From Flavobacterium pallidum (GTDB taxonomy: Bacteria; Bacteroidota; Bacteroidia; Flavobacteriales; Flavobacteriaceae), in NCBI RefSeq assembly GCF_003097535.1, contig NZ_CP029187.1, positions 744,001 through 808,000 on the forward strand: a DNA stretch of 64,000 nt, in the 5' to 3' direction. Below are positions 1-8,599 of this stretch, in pieces. Within the stretch, counting starts at the first letter, position 1, and the number at the start of each line of letters is the position of its first letter. The translations under genes were made by a program, and so were the position numbers. The notes below the pieces were generated by a model. The model worked only from the letters and a program-made list of their open reading frames with translations, made no database searches and was not told the DNA's origin.

Positions 1-1
1 T

Positions 2-502
2 GGCAATCCGGCCATAGAACTGCAAACGCCGGAGGTCTTGAAAAGGATCAACGCCAAAGATTTCCTTCCAAAAGATGCCATGCAATTGATCAAGGACATG
101 CAGACGTTCCAATACGGCAACATTTTCGGGGATTTCGGGATTATGGTGGCTACAAATACCTACAAGGAAAATCCCGACGGGAAACAGGCCGACATCAATC
201 TCGATGACGCCATTGAGGGCGAAATCAAGTTGTTTGAAAAGAAAGGTGCGCAACGCATTACGGTTTTCAAGGAAGACTATACCGATAAGGACGGCTCGGT
301 TGGAATGAAGGCATACGGCACTTACATCAGGGTAAATCCCGAAGACCGTACCAGCATCAAAATGGCTTATGAAATGATTTACTTCCACCAGGGCAATGGA
401 TTGCAGAAAGTGATCGTCGTGCATCAGGAAGATGATAAATATGCCAAACCGCTTACGGATAAACTTATGAAATCGGTCGAACTTATATCCCAAACGCCAT
501 GA
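2..502 (+). CDS. Unrecognised protein, 5' end outside the window
   Basis: The reading frame is open from the first bases of the window, so the gene starts upstream and only its last 166 residues are visible. The visible part is soluble and charged, with no membrane segment, cysteine pattern or catalytic motif that I recognise. Its stop codon overlaps the batA start as ATGA, so it is very probably translated together with the Bat operon. Genes before batA in related bacteria usually encode a MoxR ATPase and a DUF58 protein, but this fragment resembles neither. I cannot assign a function; only the coding status and the operon link are well supported. Confidence 0.75.
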   Translation, partial: GNPAIELQTPEVLKRINAKDFLPKDAMQLIKDMQTFQYGNIFGDFGIMVATNTYKENPDGKQADINLDDAIEGEIKLFEKKGAQRITVFKEDYTDKDGSVGMKAYGTYIRVNPEDRTSIKMAYEMIYFHQGNGLQKVIVVHQEDDKYAKPLTDKLMKSVELISQTP

Positions 503-1503
503 TGAAGGACATTTCTTTTCTAAATCCTGAATTTTTGTGGCTGTTGGCGGTCATCCCGGCGCTGATTGCATGGCAGATCTGGCAGCGGCAGCAGTTACAA
601 GCCCCATTGAAGATCAGTTCGTTAAAAGGCTTTGCAGGCACAAGTTCATTTCTTCCAAAGCTGAAACCGGTACTTTTTGTCTTCCGTTTATTAGCGATAG
701 CACTCATTATTGTTGGGATGGCACGCCCACGTAAAGTCGATATCAGCAGCAAGACCAAGACCACTAAAGGCGTCGATATCGTGCTTGCTATTGACGTTTC
801 AGGCAGTATGCTTGCACGCGATTTGAAACCAAACCGATTGGACGCGCTGAAAAAAGTAGCTTCCGAGTTCGTAAAAGAACGACCAAACGACCGCATAGGC
901 CTTGTATTATATGCGTCTGAAGCTTATACCAAAATGCCGGTAACGAGCGACAAGGAAGCCGTGGAAAAAGCGTTAAGTGAAGTCAAATTTGACCGGCAGC
1001 TGCAGGATGGAACCGGCATCGGGATGGGATTGAGCACCGCTGTGAACCGTTTAAAGGATAGCAAGGCAAAAAGCAAAATCGTGATCCTGCTTACCGACGG
1101 GGTGAACAACGCTGGTTTTATTGAGCCGGAAACCGCTTCAGATATTGCGAAGGAATTCGGGATTAAGGTATACACCATCGGACTCGGGACAAACGGCATG
1201 GCCGAATCGCCTTACGCGTATGCCCCGAACGGATTGTTGCTTTACAAAATGGCCCAGGTCGAAATCGATGAAAAGCTGATGAAGAGCATCGCGAGAAAAA
1301 CCGGCGGAAAATATTTCCGTGCCACGAGCAACAGCAAGTTGAAAAGCATTTACGATGCGATCAATAAATTAGAAACCACAGAAATCCAGGAATTGAAATT
1401 TTACGATTATGACGAACAATTCAGGCCATTGATTTTAATCGCTTTCGGATTGCTGGTCGCCGAAATTTTGCTCAGGAAAACCGTTTTCAGGAGTTTTATA
1501 TAA
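499..1503 (+). CDS. batA: BatA-like VWA domain membrane protein
   Basis: Membrane-anchored von Willebrand factor A protein of the Bacteroidota Bat (aerotolerance) operon. Two hydrophobic segments lie near residues 12-27 and 57-75, the VWA domain covers roughly 90-290, and a third hydrophobic segment lies near 310-328. The metal-ion-dependent adhesion site reads AIDVSGSM, giving D99, S101 and S103. The 334-residue length fits the family. The start overlaps the upstream stop by 4 bases; a second ATG three bases later is an equally possible start. Seven bases separate it from batB, the second VWA protein. The family is linked to stress tolerance and may form a periplasm-facing complex with the TPR proteins BatC and BatE; the precise role is not established. 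Confidence 0.93.
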   Translation: MMKDISFLNPEFLWLLAVIPALIAWQIWQRQQLQAPLKISSLKGFAGTSSFLPKLKPVLFVFRLLAIALIIVGMARPRKVDISSKTKTTKGVDIVLAIDVSGSMLARDLKPNRLDALKKVASEFVKERPNDRIGLVLYASEAYTKMPVTSDKEAVEKALSEVKFDRQLQDGTGIGMGLSTAVNRLKDSKAKSKIVILLTDGVNNAGFIEPETASDIAKEFGIKVYTIGLGTNGMAESPYAYAPNGLLLYKMAQVEIDEKLMKSIARKTGGKYFRATSNSKLKSIYDAINKLETTEIQELKFYDYDEQFRPLILIAFGLLVAEILLRKTVFRSFI

Positions 1504-1509
1504 TAAGTT

Positions 1510-2547
1510 ATGTGGGAATTAGACGAACAGAAATACTTTTACCTGCTTTTTGCCATCCCGGCATTGGCACTGATCTTCCTTTATAATTTATATTGGAAAA
1601 GAAAAAAACAACACCAGTTTGGCGACCGTGAACTGGTACGCAAACTGACACCTGAAAAGTCACTTTTCAAGCACATCCTGAAACTCGTCGTGGTTTTACT
1701 CGCGCTTTCGTGCCTGGTCGTCGCTTTGGTAAACCCAAAGATCGGGACCAAAACCGAAACCGTAAAACGCGAAGGCATCGACATCGTTTTTGCCATCGAC
1801 GTTTCAAAAAGTATGCTTTGTGAGGATATTGCGCCAAGCCGGCTTGAAAAAAGCAGGCAGCTTGTGTCGCAGTTGATCAACCAGTTTACCAATGACCGCA
1901 TCGGCATTGTGGCCTATGCAGGCAGCGCATTTCCGGTTTTGCCGATGACATCCGATTACAGTGTGGCCAAAATGTTCCTGGAAAGTATGAACACCGATAT
2001 GGTTTCCTCACAAGGAACTTCGCTTGATGATGCCATCCGGATGTCGGCGAGTTATTTTAAGGATGAAGACAAGAAAACCAGCAAATTGCTGATACTGATT
2101 TCAGACGGGGAAGATCACGGCGAAGGCGCAGGGGAAGCGGTCGAAGAAGCCAAAAAGGCAGGCATGAAAATCATCACCATCGGCGTGGGCACTGAAAAAG
2201 GCGGACCGATTCCAATAAAGAAAAACGGCATCGTCGAAAGCTACAAGCGCGACAGCCATGATGAAATGGTGCGTACCAAACTAAATGCCGCGGCTTTACA
2301 AGCCATATCAAAAAACAGCAAGGGTTATGTAAGCGGGAACAATACGAAGGAAGTGCTGAATTATGTAAAAAAAGCGCTGGACAATATCGACAAGACACAA
2401 TTCAAGTCGGTACAGTTCACCGATTTCAATTCACAATTCCAGTGGTTTTTAGGAATCGCTTTCGTATTATTGTCGCTCGATGTATTCCTTTTGGACAAAA
2501 AAACGAAATGGGTAAGAAAACTGAATCTGTTTAATGAAAAGGGATAA
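1510..2547 (+). CDS. batB: BatB-like VWA domain membrane protein
   Basis: Second VWA protein of the Bat operon, 345 residues. Hydrophobic segments lie near residues 10-28 and 55-75, the VWA domain begins about residue 90 with AIDVSKSM (D97, S99, S101), and a final membrane segment lies near 312-330. The architecture mirrors batA, so the pair probably arose by duplication. In the family the two VWA proteins are thought to sit together in the inner membrane. The stop codon is one base before the batC start (TAAGATG), which indicates translational coupling. Known for the family: Bat genes were described as supporting aerotolerance in Bacteroides. Inferred: the same complex here. Confidence 0.93.
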   Translation: MWELDEQKYFYLLFAIPALALIFLYNLYWKRKKQHQFGDRELVRKLTPEKSLFKHILKLVVVLLALSCLVVALVNPKIGTKTETVKREGIDIVFAIDVSKSMLCEDIAPSRLEKSRQLVSQLINQFTNDRIGIVAYAGSAFPVLPMTSDYSVAKMFLESMNTDMVSSQGTSLDDAIRMSASYFKDEDKKTSKLLILISDGEDHGEGAGEAVEEAKKAGMKIITIGVGTEKGGPIPIKKNGIVESYKRDSHDEMVRTKLNAAALQAISKNSKGYVSGNNTKEVLNYVKKALDNIDKTQFKSVQFTDFNSQFQWFLGIAFVLLSLDVFLLDKKTKWVRKLNLFNEKG

Positions 2548-2548
2548 G

Positions 2549-3301
2549 ATGAAAAAAATACTGACATATGCCTTGATTCTGATCGGTTTTGCCGTACAAG
2601 CGCAGCAAAAGGAAAAAGATTTTTCACTGCCTTCCGGAAACGAGCAACTGAAGAAGAAAAAATATGCCGAAGCGGAAGCGGATTACAGGATTTCAAAGTC
2701 CCGATACACAAAAAACAAGACTGCTGCCACGTACAACCTCGGGAATTCGATTTACCTGCAGGACCAGCCTGAGGAAGCCGCTTTGGCCTATCAGAAAGTG
2801 ATTAAGGAATCGAAAAGCCGTGAAGAAAAGCATAAGGCTTACCACAATCTGGGCAACATCCATATGAAGCAGAAGAATTATGAAGCCGCCGTAGACGATT
2901 ACAAAAATGCGCTGATCAATGACCCGGCAGATGAATACTCCCGTTACAATTATGCTTTGGCAAAAAGCCTGCTGAAAAAAAATCCGCCTAAAAAAGACGG
3001 TAAGGATAAAAAGAAAGACGAGAACAAAAAAGACCAGCAAAAAAAACAGGACCAGCAAAAGAAAGACCAGGATAAAGGCGAGGATAAAAAAGATCCAAAC
3101 AAAGAAGGCCAGGACAAACCGCAACCGAAAGAAGGGGAAAACGACCCCAAAGGACAACCGAAACCAAAAGAAGGCGGCATTTCAAAGCAGCGGCTGCAAA
3201 ATCTCCTGGAAGCGGTAAATAATGAAGAGAAAAAAGTACAGCAGAAAGTAAATACCAAAAAGCTTAAAGGAAAACCGGTACAAACCGAAAAAGACTGGTA
3301 A
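2549..3301 (+). CDS. batC: BatC-like TPR protein with Lys/Asp/Gln-rich tail
   Basis: Tetratricopeptide-repeat protein of the Bat operon, 250 residues from the start I prefer. An in-frame ATG 15 bases upstream would overlap batB by 14 bases; the inner ATG is better because it follows an AAAAGGGA run and opens directly into a signal peptide (KKILTYALILIGFAVQA, then Q). TPR-like helices fill residues 25-150. A strongly biased Lys/Asp/Gln segment runs from about 150 to 210, before a short ordered C-terminus ending in EKDW. The tail is probably a flexible, highly charged linker in the periplasm. The TPR part is the likely docking surface for the VWA proteins. Confidence 0.9.
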   Translation: MKKILTYALILIGFAVQAQQKEKDFSLPSGNEQLKKKKYAEAEADYRISKSRYTKNKTAATYNLGNSIYLQDQPEEAALAYQKVIKESKSREEKHKAYHNLGNIHMKQKNYEAAVDDYKNALINDPADEYSRYNYALAKSLLKKNPPKKDGKDKKKDENKKDQQKKQDQQKKDQDKGEDKKDPNKEGQDKPQPKEGENDPKGQPKPKEGGISKQRLQNLLEAVNNEEKKVQQKVNTKKLKGKPVQTEKDW

Positions 3302-3321
3302 TCCTGCCACAATACAAAAAC

Positions 3322-5079
3322 ATGAAGATGAAAAAGTTGATTTTTCTTTTATTGATAGCGTTCCAGGGGCTCAGTGCCCAGGTGCAGTTTGAGGCCAAAG
3401 CCAGTAAAACCACATTGGGCCTCAACGAAAGGCTGCGTGTCGACTTTTCGATGAACGACGATGGCGACAATTTCGTGCCTCCGGCTTTCGAAGGCTTTAA
3501 GGTCATCGCAGGACCGAGCCAGCAGGTAAGCCAATCGTGGATCAATGGAAAAATGTCATTTAACAAAACCTATTCTTATTTTCTTTTGCCTACGCAGAAA
3601 GGGACGCTCACCATCAAACAGGCATCCATCGAAATCCGCAGGCAGGTATATAAAACCACACCGATAAAAATCAATGTGACCAATGCGGTCGAAATGCCCA
3701 AAGACCCCAATGATACTTCGATATCGGCAGACGATGCCATCCATCTTGTGGCCGATGTTTCAAAAGGGAATCCATACATCAACGAACCGATTACGGTCGT
3801 GTATAAATTGTACATCAGCTACAATATCGGACTGAGTAACTTCAAGGAACTCGACAAACCGAAATACAACGATTTCTGGAGCCAGAATATCGAAATAAAA
3901 GAACTTAAAGCCGAAGATGCTACTTATAATGGCGAGCGCGTGCGCTGTGTCGTCCTTAAAAAAGTCGTGCTTTATCCGCAAAAATCGGGCAAACTGACCA
4001 TCGAGCCGTTGTCACTGGATCTCGACGTACAAGTCCCGACGAACAGGCGGAATTTCTGGGGCCAGGCTTTAATAAAAGAAGACAACAAACGCGTATCGGC
4101 GGGAGCGCGCACGATTAATGTAAAACCGTTGCCAGATGCCGGAAAACCTGAAGATTTTACCGGTGCCGTCGGTCGTTTTGACTTTAAGGTAGTACCTTCA
4201 AAAACCGAACTCAAAAACGGGGAAAGCCTTGAACTCAACGTCAGCGTGAGCGGCAACGGAAACCTCAAATTATTTAACCTTCCGAAACCGGTGGTCCCGA
4301 CCGCTTTGGAAATGTATGACCCCGTTCACAAAGAACAGGTGAGCACGCCGCTTTCGGGAATGGCCGGGAAAATTTCCGATAATTACACCATCATCCCTCA
4401 ATATAAAGGCGATTACCTGATCAAGCCGATGACATTCTCATATTATGACTTAAGCAGTGGAAAATACAGAACCATCGTTTCCAAAGAGATAAAAATCAAG
4501 GTGCTTGACGGCCCCTCCCCTTCCGAAGGCAGCACTGCTTCTAACGACGGACCAGGCAAACAGGAGATCTCAAAAACGGACCATTTTGAATTTATCAAGT
4601 TGAAAACGAATCTGGAGCCCATACACAAAAAGGATTTCCTGGGCTCAAATCTTTTCTATGGGTTGTTGATGGCACCGTTCCTTTGCATCCCGCTTTTGAT
4701 TGGCATCCGCAGGAAAAAGCATGCAATTGATGCTGATGTTGTCGGAAATAAAACAAAAATGTCTAACAAATTGGCCAAAAAATTCCTGTCGGAGGCTAAG
4801 AAGCATTTAGACCACAAGGAACCGTTTTACATCGCCCTTGAAAAAGCACTGCACAATTTCATGAAAGCCAAAACGCAAATTGAAACTTCGGAAATGAGCA
4901 AGGACAAAATCCGTGAAATCCTTCTGGCGCGCAACGCCAGTCCTGAAACCGTAACCGATTTCATCACACTGACGGAAAACTGCGAATTTGCACGATATGC
5001 ACCGGCTTCAAGCGTGACCATACACAATGATTATGACAAGGCCGTTGCGATTATTTCGGCATTGGAAAAACAGATTTAA
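3322..5079 (+). CDS. batD: BatD family protein
   Basis: Large exported protein of the Bat operon, 585 residues. It opens with a signal peptide (KKLIFLLLIAFQGLSAQ). The bulk, residues 20-440, is beta-rich and extracytoplasmic, followed by one membrane segment near 450-470 (LFYGLLMAPFLCIPLLIGI) and a helical cytoplasmic tail of about 110 residues. This layout is that of BatD. A second ATG two codons downstream is an alternative start. It sits 20 bases after batC and 20 before batE. The likely role is a periplasmic scaffold joining the VWA and TPR subunits; this is inferred from the operon, since the family has no known enzymatic motif. Confidence 0.92.
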   Translation: MKMKKLIFLLLIAFQGLSAQVQFEAKASKTTLGLNERLRVDFSMNDDGDNFVPPAFEGFKVIAGPSQQVSQSWINGKMSFNKTYSYFLLPTQKGTLTIKQASIEIRRQVYKTTPIKINVTNAVEMPKDPNDTSISADDAIHLVADVSKGNPYINEPITVVYKLYISYNIGLSNFKELDKPKYNDFWSQNIEIKELKAEDATYNGERVRCVVLKKVVLYPQKSGKLTIEPLSLDLDVQVPTNRRNFWGQALIKEDNKRVSAGARTINVKPLPDAGKPEDFTGAVGRFDFKVVPSKTELKNGESLELNVSVSGNGNLKLFNLPKPVVPTALEMYDPVHKEQVSTPLSGMAGKISDNYTIIPQYKGDYLIKPMTFSYYDLSSGKYRTIVSKEIKIKVLDGPSPSEGSTASNDGPGKQEISKTDHFEFIKLKTNLEPIHKKDFLGSNLFYGLLMAPFLCIPLLIGIRRKKHAIDADVVGNKTKMSNKLAKKFLSEAKKHLDHKEPFYIALEKALHNFMKAKTQIETSEMSKDKIREILLARNASPETVTDFITLTENCEFARYAPASSVTIHNDYDKAVAIISALEKQI

Positions 5080-5099
5080 TCTTTTCAAATCACGAGAAA

Positions 5100-5843
5100 A
5101 TGAAAAACATATTTTATATATTATTGCTTTGCGTTTCTTTTTCTTTCGCGCAAAGCGGATTTGAAAAAGGCAATGCGCTGTACCGCAAAGGCAATTATGC
5201 TGAGGCTGCGGAATCTTATGAAAGCGTGCTGCAAGCGAAAAAACATTCGGCTGAGCTGTATTTCAATCTTGGCAATTGCTATTATAAATTACACAAAATT
5301 GCACCGGCAATCTACAATTATGAAAAAGCGCTTTTATTGAGCCCAAATGATTCTGAAATCAAAAACAACCTCAAATTTGCCCAAAAAGCCGCAATCGATG
5401 ATGTGAAGGAAGTACCGCACGTGGGCTTCCTGAAAATGATTGAAAATGTGGCGGGGATTTTTACATATGAAACCTGGGCCTGGATGGCAGTGATTTTCGC
5501 GTTCGGCTGTTTTTTATTATTCGTCGGATATTATTTTTCGCCAACGGCCCTGACTAAAAGGCTTTATTTCATGGGAATGTTTGCCTCGTTGTTTGTTATC
5601 GGATTGAGTATCGGCGCCGCCTATATTGGCAGAAATGCAAATGCCGATAATCGTTCCGCGATTGTTTTTGAAGATGTGCTTCCGGTAAAAAGCGAACCAA
5701 AATCCGATGCTCAGGACGCTTTCGTTTTACATGAAGGTACAAAAGTTTCGATTACCGATACTTTGGATGTATGGCGGAAAGTCAGGATTTCAGACCAGGC
5801 GGAAGGTTGGGTACCGGCACAATCGATCAAAGAAATACGGTAA
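5100..5843 (+). CDS. batE: BatE-like TPR and SH3-type protein
   Basis: Last gene of the Bat operon, 247 residues. A signal peptide (KNIFYILLLCVSFSFA) is followed by TPR repeats from about residue 20 to 100 (GNALYRKGNYAEAAESYE and GNCYYKLHKIAPAIYNYEKA). Two membrane segments lie near 122-144 and 152-175. The last 60 residues resemble a bacterial SH3-like fold, with VLPVKSEP and RISDQAEGWVPA. This order is characteristic of BatE. It ends one base before the stop codon of the convergent cvpA-like gene, so the two transcripts must overlap or terminate within coding sequence; I see no clear terminator hairpin. Confidence 0.92.
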   Translation: MKNIFYILLLCVSFSFAQSGFEKGNALYRKGNYAEAAESYESVLQAKKHSAELYFNLGNCYYKLHKIAPAIYNYEKALLLSPNDSEIKNNLKFAQKAAIDDVKEVPHVGFLKMIENVAGIFTYETWAWMAVIFAFGCFLLFVGYYFSPTALTKRLYFMGMFASLFVIGLSIGAAYIGRNANADNRSAIVFEDVLPVKSEPKSDAQDAFVLHEGTKVSITDTLDVWRKVRISDQAEGWVPAQSIKEIR

Positions 5844-5844
5844 T

Positions 5845-6351
5845 TCAGACTGCTTCGACCACTTCGGAAACCCATGATTCCAGTGAAGGGTAAATCCATG
5901 TGGCGGTCTTTAGGATTTTCGGATATAAAACCGCTTTTTCGAGTGTTGCTTTTTCGACAAACCTTTCACCGGTGTTGAATTTTTCAAAAATAACCAATAC
6001 TACCCCGAGGATCAGCAATGTTTTTACAAACCCGAGTACACCACCCCCGATTTTATTAAACAATCCTAACGCGGTGAAATTCGCAAAAGCTGTCAGCACT
6101 TTGCCTAATACTGCAATCCCCACCACTACGATAGTGAATGTCAGCAGGAATGCTACGGCCTGAACAGTTTGCGGATCCCATGAGACATGGCCTAAAAGCG
6201 CATCCTTCAATATAAAGGAGCATTTAAATGCCAGGAAAATCCCGGCGAATAAGGAAATAAGCGACGCCAGTTCCACAAAGAAACCATCCCAAAGCCCGCT
6301 AAGGATCCCAAAAATCAATATTCCGGCAAACACCAAATCCAATAAAACCAT
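5845..6351 (-). CDS. CvpA family inner-membrane protein
   Basis: Small membrane protein of 168 residues from the ATG at 6351; an upstream ATG would add 13 residues, but the family normally begins at the hydrophobic segment. Four membrane segments are visible: near residues 2-18 (LLDLVFAGILIFGILSG), 22-42, 65-88 and 100-125. The early LDLVFAGI.....GLWDGFF pattern is that of CvpA proteins, which in Escherichia coli are linked to colicin V production and envelope integrity. It converges on batE and stands alone on this strand, 122 bases from the divergent gene at 6474. The molecular function is unknown in the family. Confidence 0.85.
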   Translation of the reverse strand: MVLLDLVFAGILIFGILSGLWDGFFVELASLISLFAGIFLAFKCSFILKDALLGHVSWDPQTVQAVAFLLTFTIVVVGIAVLGKVLTAFANFTALGLFNKIGGGVLGFVKTLLILGVVLVIFEKFNTGERFVEKATLEKAVLYPKILKTATWIYPSLESWVSEVVEAV

Positions 6352-6473
6352 ATCACCGATTAAGGCAGCAAGATAAGTAGTTTTGTGCAATTTTGACAGG
6401 AACTCGCTATCTTTGCAATCTGCTTTTCCGGCAACCTGAAAATCTTATAATCTTTAAATCCTACAATCCTCAA

Positions 6474-6830
6474 ATGTCAAGAGATATACAATTAAAAGAG
6501 CGCTGGGAGCAGCTCGTACAAATACTTTCAGATCAGTTTTCACAAGGCGAAGACCTTGACCTCGATGCCATCATTTACCTGATTGGTGTACAGGAATATG
6601 GGAAATTCGGCCAAAAATTCAAAAAAGACGAAAAACTCAACCTGATGCACATCGCAATCTGCCGCGTGCTCGAACCTTATGGCTATTACGAATTCGATTA
6701 CGTAGACCATGACGGCTGGCCACATTATCATGTAAAGGAAATGCTTCCGCCGTTGAAAGCCGGCGAACAATCCGTACTGATGAAGGAAGCAATCGTGAAT
6801 TATTTCCTGGAGAAGGAAGTAATCAGTTGA
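6474..6830 (+). CDS. Conserved hypothetical protein upstream of pheS
   Basis: I do not recognise a named domain. The 118-residue product starts at the ATG at 6474; the frame is open further upstream, but that part covers an AT-rich spacer with repeated ATCTT/ATCCT words and reads like non-coding sequence. The protein is soluble, acidic and helical at its start (SRDIQLKERWEQLVQILSDQ), with an aromatic/histidine-rich middle (YDYVDH and WPHYHVKEM). It has no cysteines other than one in the centre. It lies 59 bases before pheS in the same direction, but a promoter-like element at 6863 suggests that pheS can be transcribed separately. Confidence 0.8.
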   Translation: MSRDIQLKERWEQLVQILSDQFSQGEDLDLDAIIYLIGVQEYGKFGQKFKKDEKLNLMHIAICRVLEPYGYYEFDYVDHDGWPHYHVKEMLPPLKAGEQSVLMKEAIVNYFLEKEVIS

Positions 6831-6862
6831 TTTTGTTTCCTCCGTAAACCGATTTGTTTTCT

Positions 6863-6870
6863 TAAATTTG
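6863..6870 (+). promoter_or_regulatory. Probable -7 element of pheS
   Basis: TAAATTTG is an exact match to the Bacteroidota -7 consensus TAnnTTTG, 20 bases before the pheS start. I found no TTG at the preferred 17-23 base distance, so the -33 half is weak. Confidence 0.5.
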
Positions 6871-6889
6871 CAGCCTTACGAAAAGCACG

Positions 6890-7909
6890 ATGATAGACAA
6901 GATTAAAGAATATATTGGGGAAGCGCAGGCTTTTTCGACACAAAAAAAAGAGGAGCTTGAAGCATTCCGCATCAAATTCCTTGGAAGCAAAGGCCTGATT
7001 AAAGAGATTTTTTCCGAATTCAAAAATGTCCCGAACGACCAGAAAAAGGAATTCGGGCAGGTGATCAATACGCTGAAGAATATCGCCGAGGAAAAGCTGA
7101 AAACCATCCAGGAACAGCTTGAAAACAGCCAGGAAACCAAGCGCCTTTATGGCGATTTGTCACGTCCCGGCGAGCCTGTGAATATCGGTTCGCGCCACCC
7201 TATATCTTTGGTCAAAAATCAAATCACGGATGTGTTTTCAAACATCGGTTTCAACGTTTCTGAAGGACCTGAGATTGAAGACGACTGGCATAATTTCACC
7301 GCATTGAACCTTCCGGAATACCATCCGGCGCGCGACATGCAGGACACTTTCTTCATCCAGACCAATCCAGATATTTTACTGCGTACGCACACTTCCTCTG
7401 TACAGGTGCGTTATATGGAAAATAACAAGCCGCCGATCAGGACGATTTCTCCGGGGCGTGTGTTCCGTAATGAAGCCGTTTCTTCGCGTTCCCACTGTAT
7501 TTTCCATCAGGTCGAAGGGCTTTATATTGACAAAGATGTTTCTTTCGCAGATTTGAAGCAGACGATTTTGTATTTCACCAAAGAAATGTTCGGCAAGTCC
7601 AAAATCAGATTGCGCCCGTCATATTTCCCATTTACCGAACCCAGCGCCGAAGTCGATATTTACTGGGGCCTCAAAACCGAAACCGACTACCGCATCACCA
7701 AAGGTACCGGCTGGCTTGAAATCATGGGCTGCGGCATGGTCGACCCGAATGTGTTGCGCAATTGCGGCATCAACCCGGACGAATTCAACGGGTTCGCCTT
7801 CGGGATGGGCATCGAGCGCATCGCGATGCTGCTGTATCAGGTAGATGATATCCGTATGTTTTTTGAGAATGACGTGCGTTTCCTGGAGCAGTTTAAAACG
7901 AGCATTTAA
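6890..7909 (+). CDS. pheS: Phenylalanine--tRNA ligase alpha subunit
   Basis: Charges tRNA-Phe with phenylalanine together with PheT, which is not in this window. The 339-residue length is normal. The N-terminal coiled coil that binds tRNA covers residues 1-90, followed by the class II catalytic core. Class II motif 2 is seen as GRVFRNEAVSSRSHCIFHQVEG and motif 3 as GMGIERIAMLLY near the C-terminus. The start at 6890 gives the usual N-terminus and lies just after a -7 element. It is followed by a spacer made of CAGT/GACTGA words that can form a 10-bp hairpin. Confidence 0.97.
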   Translation: MIDKIKEYIGEAQAFSTQKKEELEAFRIKFLGSKGLIKEIFSEFKNVPNDQKKEFGQVINTLKNIAEEKLKTIQEQLENSQETKRLYGDLSRPGEPVNIGSRHPISLVKNQITDVFSNIGFNVSEGPEIEDDWHNFTALNLPEYHPARDMQDTFFIQTNPDILLRTHTSSVQVRYMENNKPPIRTISPGRVFRNEAVSSRSHCIFHQVEGLYIDKDVSFADLKQTILYFTKEMFGKSKIRLRPSYFPFTEPSAEVDIYWGLKTETDYRITKGTGWLEIMGCGMVDPNVLRNCGINPDEFNGFAFGMGIERIAMLLYQVDDIRMFFENDVRFLEQFKTSI

Positions 7910-7930
7910 GAAGTCACAGTAGGCAGTCGC

Positions 7931-7975
7931 AGTTTTCAGTACTGCGGGCTGGGACTGAGACTGAGACTGAAAACT
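7931..7975. repeat. 10-bp inverted repeat in a word-repeat spacer
   Basis: AGTTTTCAGT (7931-7940) and ACTGAAAACT (7966-7975) are perfect inverted arms. The sequence between them includes tandem GACTGA words. The hairpin lies between the pheS stop and the next start and has no following T-run, so an intrinsic terminator on the + strand is not obvious. Confidence 0.7.
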
Positions 7976-7980
7976 AAAAA

Positions 7981-8388
7981 ATGAGAGAACACATCACCAT
8001 CCCAGAAGTAGAAAACGTATTCATGGCCGCCGTGCAGGAATGGAGCGACGATTTCATGAGCAATGTCTGGAACGTATATCTGGTAAACGACAGCGACAAC
8101 GACCTGCATGACATCATGGTGGTTTCAAAAGCATTTGGAACCATTGATGGCGAAATGCGCAAGACTTCGCTGCTGCGCCATGCGTTGGTAGAAATGCCGG
8201 CAGTTTCAGCAGTAAAGATTGAAATGATTGAAGATAGCGTACTTGTTTTGAACAATGAGTTTACAATCACGTTTTTTATTGGAAAAACACTTTACGACCG
8301 TAAATACATTTTCAGGTCAAATTCCATAAACGAAGACAATATTGAAGAAGTGCCGCATTTATGGAAACCCGGCGTAATCGTGAGGTAG
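7981..8388 (+). CDS. Conserved hypothetical soluble protein
   Basis: A 135-residue protein with no signal peptide and no membrane segment. I do not recognise the family with certainty. It looks like an alpha/beta domain with WSDDFMSNVWNVYLVND near residues 20-36 and a strand-rich second half (VLVLNNEFTITFFIGKTLY), ending in HLWKPGVIVR. Coding status is supported by length, by the codon pattern matching its neighbours and by tight packing: its stop codon abuts the stop of the convergent small membrane-protein gene. It follows pheS by 71 bases; the hairpin in between may or may not separate the transcripts. Confidence 0.8.
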   Translation: MREHITIPEVENVFMAAVQEWSDDFMSNVWNVYLVNDSDNDLHDIMVVSKAFGTIDGEMRKTSLLRHALVEMPAVSAVKIEMIEDSVLVLNNEFTITFFIGKTLYDRKYIFRSNSINEDNIEEVPHLWKPGVIVR

Positions 8389-8598
8389 TTATTGCTTTTT
8401 AATTTTTTCAGACCAGCTGAAATAACCAATTACAAAAGTTCCAACCAGAATTTGTGCCAGCATTGCTAAATAAAACCATCCGTCGCTGAGTTGCTCCCCA
8501 ATGGGAGTTTTGTTCATTTCAAAAATCAATTGGAATACAGACATGGACATTCCCCAAAAAAATCCCATTTTAAGTTGGAATTTCCATCTCTCACTCAT
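8389..8598 (-). CDS. Small two-helix membrane protein
   Basis: A 69-residue product with two probable membrane helices, near residues 8-27 (QLKMGFFWGMSMSVFQLIFE) and 42-60 (YLAMLAQILVGTFVIGYFS), and a basic tail (EKIKKQ). I do not recognise a family. The gene begins one base after the gpsA stop codon, so it is probably co-translated with gpsA, and it ends exactly where the convergent gene ends. The tight packing and the amphiphilic layout argue that it is real despite its size. No function can be assigned. Confidence 0.65.
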   Translation of the reverse strand: MSERWKFQLKMGFFWGMSMSVFQLIFEMNKTPIGEQLSDGWFYLAMLAQILVGTFVIGYFSWSEKIKKQ

Positions 8599-8599
8599 A

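Noticed and set aside
2950..3312. Long minus-strand open frames opposite batC
   Set aside because: They are shadows of the Lys/Asp/Gln-rich tail of BatC, giving an unnatural Ser/Phe/Leu-rich translation.
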